DNA of 64,000 bases. Source: Diphasiastrum complanatum (lineage: Eukaryota; Streptophyta; Lycopodiopsida; Lycopodiales; Lycopodiaceae). Within the stretch, counting starts at the first letter, position 1. Every line of letters starts with the position of its first letter. The translations under genes were made by a program, and so were the position numbers. Location: assembly GCA_029204225.1 (NCBI GenBank), contig CM055094.1, forward strand, positions 24,638,541 through 24,702,540, written 5' to 3'. Shown one piece after another: positions 33,744-45,668 of this stretch. Below the pieces are notes generated by a model, which had not been told where the DNA came from, did no database searches, and was given only the letters and a program-made list of their open reading frames with translations.

Positions 33744-36600
33744 TTAATCTGGATCCGTGAATGCCTTGATCTTCAGATTGAGCGATGCACAAAATTTGTT
33801 GTGTGCATTAACACTTAGTGCTTTCGTGAAGATGTCTACAACCATGTCCTAAGTTCTGCAGTCCGTTAAGCTCACCTCTCTATCGAGAACTTTTCCCTTG
33901 ACGTAGTGATATCTAATCTCAATGTGCTTACTCCTAGAATAAAATCTAGGGTTGGCCGATAACGCAATAGCACTTTGGTTGTCACAAAACAAAATTATAG
34001 GGCTGTACTGATACAGATTGATGTTTGACAACAAATTTCTCAATCAAAACGCTTCCTTAATAGACTGAGAAGCAGCAATGTATTCTGCTTCAGTAGAAGA
34101 AAGTGCGATAGAGGTTTGCTTACGACTGTTCCACGAAATAGGACCGTCGTTGAAGAAGAATGTAAATCCAGATGTGGACTTACGATTGTCTGCATCTCCT
34201 CCCCAACTTGCATCAGAATAACCATTGTGCTGATGAAGATTCTCGTTGCTGACATCTCCATAGCAGATGCACTAGTCCATGGTAGCTCGAATATACCTCA
34301 TGACTCGAATAAGAGCCTTCCAATGGGTAATGCCAGGATTAGCCATGTATTGGCTGAGTGAGCTAACAACAAAAGAGATATCTGGTCTTGTACAGACCAT
34401 TGCGTACATGAGAGATCCTAGTATCGATCGATACAGATACTCTCTCATTTGCTCTTCTTCCTGCTTGGTCTGGGGACTTTGGTCCTTTGACGAATGCAGG
34501 CCTGGATCCATTGGTGAGTGAGCTAATTTACAATTCATCAAATTGTATCTGTTAAGAGCATTATGAAGATACCTTTGTTGAGTGATGTAAATCAGTCAAT
34601 TTGCTCTGTCTCTGTCGATTTGAATTCCCAGACAAAAGTGAGCTTTGCCCAGATCAATCATGTCGAATTCTGAGAACAACATCTGTTTCGAATCCTTAAC
34701 CATATTGGTATTGTTGCTGAAGAGCAACGTATCATCCACGTACAAGGTGATGATAATGAAGGATTGTTGCACTGACTTTGAATAAACGTTGCAATCAACG
34801 GTGCTTGGTTTAAATCCTTGTTCAATGAGGAATGTATTTATCCTCTGAAACCAAGCCCTTGCAGACTGTTTCAAGCCGTACAATGCCTTCTGGAGTTTAC
34901 AGACATGATTCTTCATGCCTTCCAAAACGTATCCTTCGGGCTGGATCATGTAGATATCTTCTTGTATAACTCCATTCAGATAAGTTGTTTGTACATCAAG
35001 TTGATGTACTTCGAGGTCGGCAGCTATAGCATAAGACAGGAGCATTCGGATCGACGAATGTTTGAGAACTGGACAAAAAGTCTCACTGTAGTCGACATTT
35101 GGGATTTGGGTAAATCCTCGTGCTACCAGTCTGACCTTCCTTTGATCAATTGCTCTGTTGGCTTTATATCTGATCATAAAAATCCATTTGCAATCAATGA
35201 TATTGCAGCGATAGGAGCTTCGACTAATGACCATGTCTGATTCTTGATCAAAGAGGAATACTCTTTGTCCATGGCTTCTCTCCAGAGATCAGAGTCTGGT
35301 TGGTTAAGTGCCTCTTCGACTGTCGTGGGTTCTTGCATCAAGAGACAGGCAGACTCAGGAGTATACCTTGTGGGCTGTGTACGCACTCGGCTTGATCTTC
35401 TAGGAAGATTCGACTGATAAACCGCACTTGGGACTTGTTGTTGGATAGCAGCAACATCTTCGTCTGATTTGTTGTCTCGAAGTGGGTCGACAATAGACAC
35501 ATCTGAGCCAGAATCTCGGACTGTCGTGTCAATGGCAGGTGATGAAGGTTCTTCTTGAGCAATATCCTTGTCTTTGAGGTTGACGAACTGATCCTCGATA
35601 AATACTGTATCCCGACTATACAAGATTTGTTGGGTATCAGGATTGTACAGCTTGTAAGTGTTATCAGATGAAGTATATTCGATCAGGATGGTCTTGAGAC
35701 CTTGGAAGTCCAATTTTTTCCTTGTGTCCTTTGGGATCTGCGCATAGGCAATGCACCCAAACACCCTTAGGTTTTTCAAAGAAGGCTTAGAGCCTGTCCA
35801 CACCTCATGGGGTGTCTTGTCCGAGAGGGCCTTGGTCGAACATCTGTTCTGGACGTAAGCTGTAGTGGAGACAACTTCACCCCATAATCTCTTGGACAAT
35901 GATGCATGCGATAGCATACATTTAGCAGCTTCGACCAGAGTGTGGTTCTTCCTCTCAGCTAAGCCATTAGACTGAGGATTGTAAGGAGTGATAAATTGCT
36001 GCTCAATGCCTTGGCTTTGGCAGTACTTCTTAAATTTGACAGATATATATTCTCCACCGTTGTCTGACCTTATAGCCTTGATCGTCCTTCCAATCTCCTT
36101 TTCTGCACACTCCTTGAAGATTTTGAAGCAGTTGAAGGCTTCTGATTTCTTCTTTATGAAATACACCATAGTCCTTTTGGAGAATTTGTCAATAAAGGTT
36201 ATAAAATACTTGGCATCCTTCAATGAAGGATTTTTCATCGGGCCACAAACATCTGAATGTACAACATCTAGCAATCCTCTAGCAACATGCTGATGGCTTG
36301 ACTTAAATGGTTTTCTAGTCTGTTTACCAACTAGACAGTCTTAACGGACAGGTAACTGGACTTTTTCATGAGGATAGTCGAGATCAAGAACAATAGATTG
36401 TCTAGACATTCGTTGTACAACAGCATGATTTAAATGACCAAGTCTATACCTTTATTTGAATGAATTGAAGTACTGAGAGCCTGACTAGAGGCAGAAAAGC
36501 AATGATTCAATTTATACAAGTATCCATGCCTCTTTTCGAGTGCTAGGATCTTGCCTGTCCTATCAACTACTTTACACTAATCAAATTCAAATTCTATTCT
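33744..36600 (-). pseudogene. pol: G pol: integrase, reverse transcriptase, RNase H
   Basis: Copia order. The integrase frame 36274-35174 starts with DVVHSDVCGPM and includes RSDNGGEYIS and NGLAERKNHTL, so the D,D,E triad is present, followed by the conserved LRVFGCIAYAQIP. A frameshift near 35200 leads to the RT frame (35234-34596) with DCKWIFMIRYK, QLDVQTTYLNG and YVDD at 34742-34731. Stops near 34594 and 34270 separate the remaining RT (SILGSLMYAMVCTRPDIS) from RNase H (SSTEAEYIAAS near 34090). A stop near 33850 precedes DIFTKAL and the true end at 33744. Breaks: about four stops or shifts. Confidence 0.9.
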
Positions 36601-37733
36601 ATGTCTCAGATCTGTAATTTTGCTTACAGAGAGTAGATTCATAGATAAATTTGGTACATAAAGGACTTTAGAGAGTAGCTTAGATTGATCATATGCAAAG
36701 CATAATCTTACAGTTCCTTCACCTTTAATAGCTTGTGTGCTATTGTCGCCAAGGTGAATGAATTTTTGGGTACTATAAGGTGTATAGGACTCGAAACAGC
36801 CAATGAGACTACTCATGTGCTGAGTGGCTCCGAAATCCAGGAACCAAGAACTGTTGCCAGATGCTCCTTGATGGTTGGTCATGAAGGCATCATGATCCGC
36901 TTCTACAGCTACATTTGCCACTTGATTCGACTGCCCTTTGTTGTTGTTCTTTGCTTGAAGTATTCGGCAGTCTTGTATTTCGTGGTTGTTTCGTTTGCAG
37001 TATCTACTAAACAACTTCTTCTTTGTTTGCGGATTCGACTGTTCCTTGTGCTGAGCTAGTTTCTAGTCTGGCTTTGATTGCTTTGGACCTTTCTTCTTCT
37101 TCTGCTTCGTCATGCTCTTGTTGATGTACAAGGCATGAGAATCAGCTGAGGAACTTGAGGCTTCGTTCCTTCGTGTGTCTTCCTGCAACAACATAGTAAT
37201 GACTCTCAAAAGAGTCAATTTTGGATGAGTCGTGATGATCATCACCCAGTTGTCATAAGAACTTGGCAAGCTTGTAAGCAGTTGCATCACTGCGTCTTGA
37301 TCGTCTATGACAGATCCGACAGCGGCCATTTGTCTTAGCAAGTTCTTGAATTGATTAATGTGATTCTGCAAAGAATCAGCATTCATCATCTTGAAGGAGT
37401 AGAATTTCTTCCTGAGATGTAGCTTGGAAGCTATATCTCGCACTTCGTATAGTGTGCTCAAGATGTCCCAGAATTTTTTCGATTTCTGAGCCTCAGATAC
37501 ATGGCCAGTCTGAGTATCCGTGATGTTGAGGATGATCAGCGTGAAAGCTTTCCATCCTTCAGCTTCCATCTGGCGATTGCTACGTCGTCCGCTTCGGGTT
37601 TCCCTTCTGCACTTGTAACAACGTCGTACAATTCTTTTTCCATTAGTACAGTTTTCATCTTAAATTTCCACAGATGGTAATTGGCTCCATCAAGCTTGTC
37701 CATGATAGGACTGGCTTTCCCTTGGGAATCCAT
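36577..37733 (-). pseudogene. gag: G gag and protease, frameshifted
   Basis: Starts at ATG 37733 (MDSQGKAS), shifts near 37560, then is open to 37063, where a stop falls in the basic segment. The remaining frame, 37014-36577, holds the nucleocapsid and protease. The knuckle reads SRYCKRNNHEIQDC: the first Cys of CX2CX4HX4C is Ser. The protease active site is LDFGATQHM at about 36840-36815, with Phe replacing the Ser/Thr normally after the catalytic Asp. Both substitutions should impair function. LYVPNLSMNLLSV and the following segment are typical of copia. Length is normal for the family. Confidence 0.88.
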
Positions 37734-37872
37734 GTGGAAGAATTAGTCTAAGTGATAGGAAAAACTATCAGTGACTTAAGTATAAAAATCTGATATTTAC
37801 AAAACAAGAAAACAATTACTCTATCGGCTAGTAGAGTCTTGTGATGTGGGAGCTTATCAAGCTAAGAAAATA

Positions 37873-37884
37873 GCTCTAATACCA
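37873..37884 (-). other. G primer-binding site (tRNA-Met type, one mismatch)
   Basis: Minus strand reads TGGTATTAGAGC, differing from the usual TGGTATCAGAGC at one base. It abuts the 5' LTR edge. Confidence 0.85.
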
Positions 37885-38662
37885 TGTTGGAGAGAGAGGG
37901 GAAATGTATGACGAACACAAACGAGACACAAACTCGAACAAGTTGCAAACGAGAAACAAACTCAAACAGAAAATGTTCGTGTATCAGCTTAAGTATATCA
38001 TGTATACATGTCAATAATGCGGTAGATCACAATATATTAGCGGACAAAACCGCATGCCCTACGAAACTTATTTCAATTTGTAAAAAGAGATGAAACCTTA
38101 ATTCTGACAAGAATGAAGAATCAATGCACAAGGAATCTACTTCGTTTACTTCTATATCTATCTCTTCACTCATCAACTTATTCACCCATTAACCTGAATA
38201 CACAAATGGTATCCAGTATATATACATTATATTATAGGTGTGCAGATGTGGAAAGTACAATGGATGTGATGTCTGTAAGAGATCGTGGGTGGCCGCAGTC
38301 ATTGTCCGGCCTATTAGCGCAGCTGCATGGGGGAAGCATGAAAAGGGTGCGACGTCAATCAGTGCTGAGGTGACCGTTGGTGATGACGATGCAAAAAGTG
38401 CATCACTCTTACGAATAGCCTTAGGATTAGATTTACACCTTTGCTTTTAGGACATCTTTGGCATTCTGTAGGATAGTGTCCCCTTTTCGCTTGTCACCAT
38501 AACCTGTGTAAAATCACAATGTCGCGATTCTTTTGCCTTTTATTCGCCTGTGCGAATTTGCGTGTAAATATGCAGGCTGCGCGACAATGTTAGTAAATAT
38601 GCAACATGAATGGAGGCAGATTAAAATGGGATTTAAGGAGAGTAGAAATAATAAATCCAACA
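37885..38662 (-). repeat. G 5' LTR (778 bases)
   Basis: Ends TGTTGGAT...CCAACA on the minus strand. It lacks the central 350-base block of the 3' LTR but keeps about 50 bases (near 38025-38060 and 38360-38400) that the 3' LTR lost, so each LTR has its own deletions. Confidence 0.88.
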
Positions 38663-39305
38663 TTTGGATCTAACATAGAGGAGATAGAGTCAAATGATGT
38701 ATTCTGGTTTTCACACGTGTGAAAAGTCATAATTCCGTACATCCTCTGTTCTGGACTGAAAATATCAGTTCTATCCTCATTCACCAAAAAACTGTTCAAG
38801 AAAAGATAGCAAAACACTGCTAAACAGCTTCCTAGCTTGAATTGACAGAAAAATCTGCTTACACCTGATGTTAGTAGCATTCAAAGCATGGTATGGCTAT
38901 GAAAAATCCAGCAACTTCACACGTGTGGGGATCCACAAGAAATGTGTGAATGATCTCGACCATGCTTTGTGGTGGCACACAGACCATCTGTAGAGCAATC
39001 CTGCAATCTACCACAAGATCTGAGGCTAGAGCACAATCTAGAATGCTACAGATCAAAGCAAAACTAATTCCTCACAAATAGAGAGAATACATAACCAAAA
39101 TAATGTATGAAGAATGCCTTCTACTCGACTTAGAGAGAGAACATCAAAACAAGCAAAATAGCATGAGATCCAATTTTGACATTATGACATTACCAAACCT
39201 TGATTCATCATTAGATATGAATGAGAAGGGCCAAAATTCGTGGTGCTCCTTGCATTCAATGCATTCCCTACACCTAATCAAGTGTAAACTATTACCATAT
39301 TGACA
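38663..39305 (-). repeat. E2 LTR, right part
   Basis: Continuation of the E2 LTR beyond the inserted element G. It contains TTTTCACACGTGTGAAAA, a palindromic element with a CACGTG core comparable with TTTCACACATGTGAAA at position 36-51 in E1. It begins TGTCAATATGG on the minus strand at 39305. No gene. Confidence 0.6.
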
Positions 39306-39690
39306 CCTGCCAACTTGCATGTTGAAGTCCTACTTTGTCCAAATGTCAATTTCTCAACTATGAACCTACAAAACTACATTCATGTGTCAAATAGTGTTTG
39401 CATGTCTTGCATGTGACTTCCCTAGATGACTTGGACATGTGTAGAACATGTATACTGACTTGCATGTTGCATGTAGTGATTGCATGTTGCATGCATGCAC
39501 ACTAACTGATTTTGCATGTCATCTAGTTTTATGCATGTCATCAAATCTAGATCTACCTAACTCAAACTCGCCCAAATCTACAAGGTCATGTGCTCAATTC
39601 ACATACCTTTGATATATACAATGGAACAAAGTGAAATATGATCATCTAGACATTGTGCATGTTATGTAGCTCGAGTTTGTACATACTAGA
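39306..39690 (-). repeat. LTR D-like fragment rich in TGCATG
   Basis: Matches the minus-strand D LTR (61500-61760) in landmarks: clustered TGCATG motifs (about 11), ACATGTGTAGA, CTACCTAACTCAAA and TGTGCTCAATTCACA in that order. Both ends are missing. It lies directly against the E2 LTR start. Confidence 0.65.
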
Positions 39691-40827
39691 GAATAATATT
39701 TACAACTTGTAACTGCACAAGCAAAATGATTTTCCTCATCAACTCCTATAGACAAGTTGGATAGCTTTTTATTCTTCACATAGAGCAGCAAAAGACAGGG
39801 AAACAAGGAACTGGGGTTAATCCAACTGCCACTTTGAGAGGGAGCTATAGAACAATTGATCAGACAGATCTTGATTCTACCAACAAAGCTCGCAGTTTAC
39901 TTGACAAAGGATAAGAAAGACCATAATGAAAAACTTAGCATTAATGAGGACTAGATTTTGATTCAAACTTGAATCTCTAAAACTCATGTTCTATAGTTTC
40001 CCACACTTTCCAAAAGTGTTTATTCAAATGCCTTTAGACTAATATAACTTTGAAAAGTCAAACTCTAGTATAATATGAAAATTGGACTCAATTGCCAAAC
40101 ATACAAATATGACCAAAATATCAAAACTACTTGAAATCTGTCACAATTTTGGCTTGAAATCTAGTTTTGGAGGGTGTAGTTGCATCTTGATTGCTATCAT
40201 AGAGATTTTTGGATCAAGAGGAATCTAAATCACCTTGATTAGATCCATGATGGGTACTATACATTCAGTACTCAGAAAAGTGTGAGATCATTCAACTTTG
40301 ACTTGATGGTGTATCTCCAAGGTTGATCCAAAATTGGTGTATGATAGCTTGCCAAAGTGTAGTGAAGTCTAGTTTGTGTTGCAATTTGTTTAATTCAATT
40401 GGATGTGTCTTATGGAAGTTATAGCCATTTAGATCAATGTAGGTAGGGCACCTAACCTGGTTGGACACATCAAGTTTGACTCACATACAACTTGTTTGAT
40501 AAAAAAACTCATGTTTTAGCTTGCCAATCTTGACTAGGTGAGATCTTTGATTTGAGTCCAAAGCCACATAGTTTCATGCAAAACAAGTCGCTTTGTCTCT
40601 TTTGTGGCATCTTTGAGTGCTCAACACATGCTTAGAAGAAGGTGGATTAAAATCTTGTTGTGTTTCGTTTTTGAAGTGAAGCTAGATCTAGATTGAGTGA
40701 GATTGTCATAGCTATTGAGATTGTACTCTCAATTTGGTTTTGGTTGGAAAACATTATCAAATTTGAGAAAGAAGCAACATTTGTGCTTGGATTTTAGACC
40801 CATCATAAGTCAATTGCTCAAGTGATT
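39691..40827 (+). other. E3 leader and probable LTR, gene-free
   Basis: About 1.1 kb before the E3 gag with no coding frame. The last 190 bases resemble the leaders of E1 and E2 (GAGATTGT...CTCA and the AGAAGCAACA segment). LTR ends and a PBS are not recognised. Confidence 0.45.
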
Positions 40828-41775
40828 ATGGCATCCATGGGGTCCTCTTGGAGCAAGGTGAGAGATTGGACACCTCCAACTATTCTATTTGGAAGGTGAG
40901 GATGAAATCAATTTTGATTCTCCAAGATGTGATTACTTGGACTTCAGGTGGAGCCTCAAGTACTTCAAGAAGTCCAAAGGTACAAGAAAAGGGCAAGAAT
41001 GGACCCTTCACTACATCAAGATGAATGTATCCAATGAAATATTGAGAGAGATTAGTACTTGCACCTCGGCCAAGGAGGCTTGGGACACCCTCAAATCCAT
41101 TTATGAGACCAAGAACACCTCTTGATTACTCACTCTTAGGAATCAAATATTTCAAAGCTATCGAAAGAGTGATGAGAGTGCCTCAAACTTTGTCATGAGA
41201 GTAAAGGATCTTCATAGAGAGCTTGCATGCATAGGAGACCATCTTAATCAAATTGAGCTAGTCCAAGTCATCCTTAATGGATTGAAAGATGATTTTGACA
41301 ATATTGTACAATCCTATGCAATCAAGGAGGAGCTTCCAAGTTTGGAGGCACTTCAAGGTGTCCTCATTTTTGAAGAATGTAGGCAAGAGAACAAGCTCTT
41401 GAGATTCAACAAGATTTCATTGAAGGATGGTGGAGAAGACAAAGCTTTATTCACCAAGGACAAGCCAAAGGGGAGGATTAAAGGACAACAACAACATTTC
41501 AAGAAGGACAAGGACAAAGACAAAGCCAAAGATGGAGATGAAGATCATTCATCTCAAGCTTCAACATCTAATGAGAAGAAGAAGAAGATCAAGTGCTTCT
41601 TTTGTGGCAAGAAAGGCCACTATGCCTCTAAATGCTTTAAAAAGAAGAATGAATTCAAGCAAGCTAACATCACTAATGAGAAAGAGAGTGATGTTATTTA
41701 GAGTGATAGGAAGGATTCACTTATGATGTATAGTTTTTTTTTCTCTTCTTTCAAGAATGATGCTTTATGAGGGTG
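40828..41775 (+). pseudogene. gag: E3 gag (copia), frameshifted and truncated
   Basis: Starts at ATG 40828 with the family N-terminus (MASMGSS). The frame shifts within 25 codons, is open again at 40889-41125, stops at Ser-stop (TGA) where E1 has an Arg codon, and is open from 41195 to 41701. The zinc knuckle CFFCGKKGHYASKC lies near 41600-41642, followed by KKKNEFKQANI. A stop at 41699-41701 and a sharp junction near 41775 end the element before protease. It retains the roughly 25 bases that E1 has lost near codon 160. Confidence 0.9.
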
Positions 41776-44465
41776 CTAATGGAAATAAGGAAAGAATAGA
41801 ATCTTGCATACCAAGCCCTTGAAACTTGTTTTAGGCCATACAAGCTTCTTTCCAAATGAAAAACCTATGCCAAACTTGTGCTCCTCTTTTTGGAGCTCCT
41901 CTTTTTGGACTATGAACCACTTGGGTTGGTCCATATAGATATCCTCTTCAAGAAAACCATTTATGAAGGCATTAGATACATCCATATGAAAAAGAAACCA
42001 ATCAAAATGAGATGCTAAAGCAATGATGATTCTAATGCTCACCATCTTGGCCACAATAGCAAAAGTCTCTTCATAGTCAATTCCTTTAGTTTGTCCATAA
42101 CCCTTGGCAACTAACCTTGCTTTATGCTTCAAAACCAAACCATCTTGATTGCATTTCAATTTGTAGACCCACTTACATCCTATTGCCTTCTTTCCCAAAG
42201 GTAAATCACAAAGCACCCAAGTTTTGTTCTCCATTAAAGCATTGTACTCACTTAACATTGCCTTATGCCATTCCTTTGAGTCTAATGCCTCTTCTCCTTT
42301 TAGGTTCGGCCCTTGCCCTTGTAGATCTCCTTGGAACACATGCATGTGGAGGTTGCTCTCCTCATCCAAACTCGGCTCCTCCTGGATCTCAACAATTTTC
42401 TCACATTAGATTGAACATTTGACTCATTATCAAGCATGCACATCTTTGACTCATCATAAATCACATCCCGAGACACTATAATCTTATTGGTAGAAGGAAT
42501 GAAGATTCTATAACTTTTGCTTGATTCAGTATAGCCAACCATCATTTCAATTAGCATCCTCTTTGCTTCTAGTTTCCAATGGAACATGTACATAGCATAA
42601 AGAACTAGAATCCTAATATTTTTCAAGAAAGGCCTATTTCCATACAACATCGCAAAAGGTGTCTTGCCATCGATAGCACTAGAAGCAAGTCAATTACACA
42701 AGTAGTTGGCACATAATAAAGCTTCTCCCCAAAACCTTTTAGGCAAGCATGCATCCAACCTCATAGACTTTGCACATTCACATAGTGTTCTATTTCTCCT
42801 CTTGTCCAGGGGAATATGCACATGTGAGTTCTTTCTTAATGCCATGTTGCTTACAAAATGCTTTGAATATATTTGAGATAAACTCACCTCCATTGTCTGA
42901 TCTAAAACTCTTGATTTTATGACCAAATTGTTTTTCCACAAATGACTTGAAAGATAAAAAGCATTCAAGAGCTTTTTCTTTTGTTGTAAGAAGGTAAACC
43001 CAACCATACCTACTATGATTATCAACAAAAAATAAGAACATATTGGCTCCATCAATGATATGTGTGCTAGAAAAATGTACATCAGAATGAATCAATTCCT
43101 TGTGAGAGATTTTGAAAAGGGAAGCTTATGTGCTTTAGCCAAAGCACAAGATCTGCATATAAAATCCACCTTTGCCAAGCTTTTAGGTAGTCCAAGAGCT
43201 ATCTCACCCTTTGCCATGGTTTCCAATGACTTGAGATTAACATGCCCAGGTCTTTTATGCCAAATCTCCACCTGTGAAGACTCTTCCTTGGCACTCATCG
43301 CAAGATTAGAAGACATGACACTTGAACCTGAGTTGAAAAGTCTTCCATGCCTCACTCCAGAAGCCACAACCTTACAATATCTTTTGATCTTACAAGAATT
43401 TGCATCAAAGTCTATCACAAAACAATTGCCAACACTTAACAAATTCTTTGTAATAGAAGGCACATAAGGAACTCCATCAAGTTTACTTTTCTTAGAAGAT
43501 CTAATGAAAATGGGGATAGAACCAACCCCTTCAAACTTGCATTCAAAATCATTAGCTATGAAGATACATCTACTAGCACCAAGAGAAGTAGGTCGAGAAA
43601 AGTACTCTTCATGGCCAGTCATGTGAGAAAAAGCCCCACTATCTATCCACCATGGATCTTTACCTCTTAACTTGATGATGAGAATAAAGACATCATCAAA
43701 TATTCTTCATGCTCCTCAGCCTCTTAATCAGCAACATTTTCTTGGTTTGATTGTGCATTCTTCTTTTTGAAACAATCGGATGCATAGTGGCCCATCTTGC
43801 CACAATAAAAGCATTTGATCTTGTTTTTATCCTTTTTGGTCCTGACTTTGCTTGAGGATGGAGTTGAGGATGTGTGTCCACCTTCCTTTGGCTGATCCTT
43901 GTTGCTCCTATTTGCCTTGTCTTTGCCCTTGCCTTTGATGAACATAGCCTTGTCTCCATCATCTTGAATCTGCCTATGAAGCATATAGTCCTTCCTACAA
44001 TCCTCGACCACTAGAACTTCTTGTAAGTCTTCAATGCTAGAAAGATGACCCAAAATAGAGTAGGATTGAACAAGATTAGCATAATCATTATACTCTCTCC
44101 TCTCCTTTGGAAAGATTGAAGGATCTAATTTCTAAGTGTCATACTCTTGTGGTGTTCTTAGACTCATAAATAGATTGAAGGATCTCCCATGCCTCTTGTG
44201 CAGAAGTACGACCACCTACTTCTTTAAGCAACTCATTAAAGACATTCATTTTCAAGCACTGTAAGGCAATCTTAGACCTCTTCTTGAACCTGGATAAATC
44301 TTGTGGATTTTGAGGCTCCTCCTCATTACCCAACACTATATCCATAAGATATTGGAGTACTAAGATAGATTCCGCTACCAAATGAGTGCCAGTCCCATGG
44401 CACTCTGCCTCTGACTGGTCCTTGGGATGATGACGAGTCACATTGTCAAAGTTTGTAGAGAGCAT
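41776..44465 (-). pseudogene. E4 gag-pol fragment (copia), gag to mid RT
   Basis: Minus-strand copia of the same family. Gag part 44465-44139 (EAWEILQSIYESKNT) and 44053-43724 with zinc knuckle CFYCGKMGHYASDC at 43813-43772. Protease motif DSGAFSHM at 43643-43620. GAG-pre-integrase IWHKRPGHVN near 43260. Integrase HSDVHFSS near 43090 and RSDNGGEFIS near 42900; the Glu segment is disrupted by a frameshift near 42800. A linker runs 42650-42300, then RT from 42369 (IGCKWVYKLK, HMDVSNAFING) to a broken YGLKQ segment near 41810. The element stops at about 41776, tail to tail with E3. At least five stops or shifts. Confidence 0.88.
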
Positions 44466-45205
44466 ATGTATAGAGTTTTTTTTTTTTTGGTGCTCCAGGA
44501 AAAGCGTAGATATGAGTTCGCTTACATAAAACCTGAGGCTTTATTTGATGACCATCAGCAAGAACATAGAGTTGCCAGATTTTCAATAATAACTATATGA
44601 GTCTAGTGGCCAATCCTGATAACCTTGTTCATCGACAAATGGGTAGTCGACACCATCCATCAGAGGATCCCATGATAAGGCTGGTTGATATTGATCTTGA
44701 TAGATCGGCACTACTTCTCCCAGGGGTATTGTTGTGGTCTCTCTCAATTCGTAATGTGGATAGGACATGCTCTCTTGATTGCTTAGTCTATCTAGGTATT
44801 CGTGGTATGCTTTAACCTGAAGACTTTCTTCAGCAGTCAATCTTACCAATTGAGGACAAGGCCTAGACATTGTAGGTGCTGGTTCTTTTGTGTAGTTGGC
44901 CTTTTTGGGCTTGAATTCCCTGGATTTGGCCTTTCAAGCACTGTTATATCCAAATTTGGAACTGTACTGGTGGTTTGTTGTTTTGTGGAACAATCAGACT
45001 TTGGTTGGACATTGCCCATCGATGTCAGAATTGGTTGGCAATTGTCAACCTTAGCCTTTTCTTCCCCATTGTCTTGTGATCTTGAAGACTGCGTGACCAT
45101 GCTTGCTTGCATGCCTTGTGCCAATTTTCTGCCAAGAGTTTTAGTTGCCACAAGTACCTACTGTAATGTAGCATCCACTATTTGTTGTAGAAAGAGTTGA
45201 AATTC
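44466..45205 (-). other. Unrecognised minus-strand frames beside element B
   Basis: Two overlapping frames: 45151-44843 (102 codons, Gln/Ser/Thr-rich) and 44870-44583 (95 codons, ending in a Tyr-rich tail WPLDSYSYY). They probably belong to one frameshifted ORF read right to left. A stretch with Ala-Thr-Lys-x-Leu near 45140 is loosely like the N-terminal part of the C2 3' ORF. That is a weak hint that this is the end of a related gypsy element cut by B. There is no gag or pol motif. A T-rich run lies at 44475-44490. Confidence 0.4.
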
Positions 45206-45668
45206 TGTTAGGATCTAGTGCAGTATGTAGATCACATCACACAATCACCATAGCCACTCCTCACAAGCTCTCAAAGATGGCACAACAAAAGTTAAGTCTA
45301 TTATGAAGAAACATTGTACATATAGCAAAGCCCCAAACTGCATGGGCTCAGCAGGTGTCACTAAACTGGCCTACCACCTGCCAAACTAGAGTTAGGCCCA
45401 ATATGGCCACATATACTGACGAACCCTGGACATGCCCCCGAGTATAGCATAATGAACTCAAAAATCACTGTACAAGCTAACTTCTTCCTACGTGTGGCTA
45501 CCCAGCTAACCCAAGTAGTCGTCTACGGGATCAGTGCCTGATCAATATATCCTAACGGGTCATGTCCCGATCACAACCATATACAGTAAACCAAATAAGC
45601 TGTACAATAATTACATCATCACATTTAGAGCTTACATAAAATGTATATCAGATTAATTTTTATTTTCA
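45206..45668 (-). repeat. Element B 3' LTR
   Basis: 463 bases; the minus strand starts TGAAAATAAAAATTAATC and ends TAGATCCTAACA. It matches the piece at 24266-24575. Just inside, the minus strand at 45680-45671 is AAGGGAGGGA, a polypurine tract. The left flank is AATTC; the right-hand partner LTR is lost. Confidence 0.85.

Larger units (their letters stand above)
32658..38662 (-). mobile_element. Ty1/copia element G, near full length, nested in E2
   Basis: Complete architecture on the minus strand: 5' LTR 37885-38662, PBS 37873-37884, gag-pol, polypurine tract 33737-33743, 3' LTR 32658-33736. LTR ends are TGTTGGA...TCCAACA. Flanking pentamers TTTGT (32653-32657) and TTTGG (38663-38667) are a 4-of-5 target-site duplication, and E2 LTR sequence continues on both sides. 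Gag-pol contains only a few stops and shifts, so most domains are readable. Same lineage as F. Confidence 0.92.
30750..39305 (-). mobile_element. Ty1/copia element E2, 5' half, interrupted by element G
   Basis: Minus-strand copia of the E1 family. Coding part 30750-32118, leader/LTR 32119-32657, then element G (32658-38662), then the rest of the LTR 38663 to about 39305. The LTR start TGTCAATATGG at 39305 resembles TGTCAAAATATTG of E1. The element is truncated on the left at about 30750 within integrase, so RT and RNase H are lost. Confidence 0.75.

Noticed and set aside
34818-35240. 140-codon plus-strand frame
   Set aside because: It lies entirely antisense to the G reverse transcriptase, whose motifs are clear on the minus strand.
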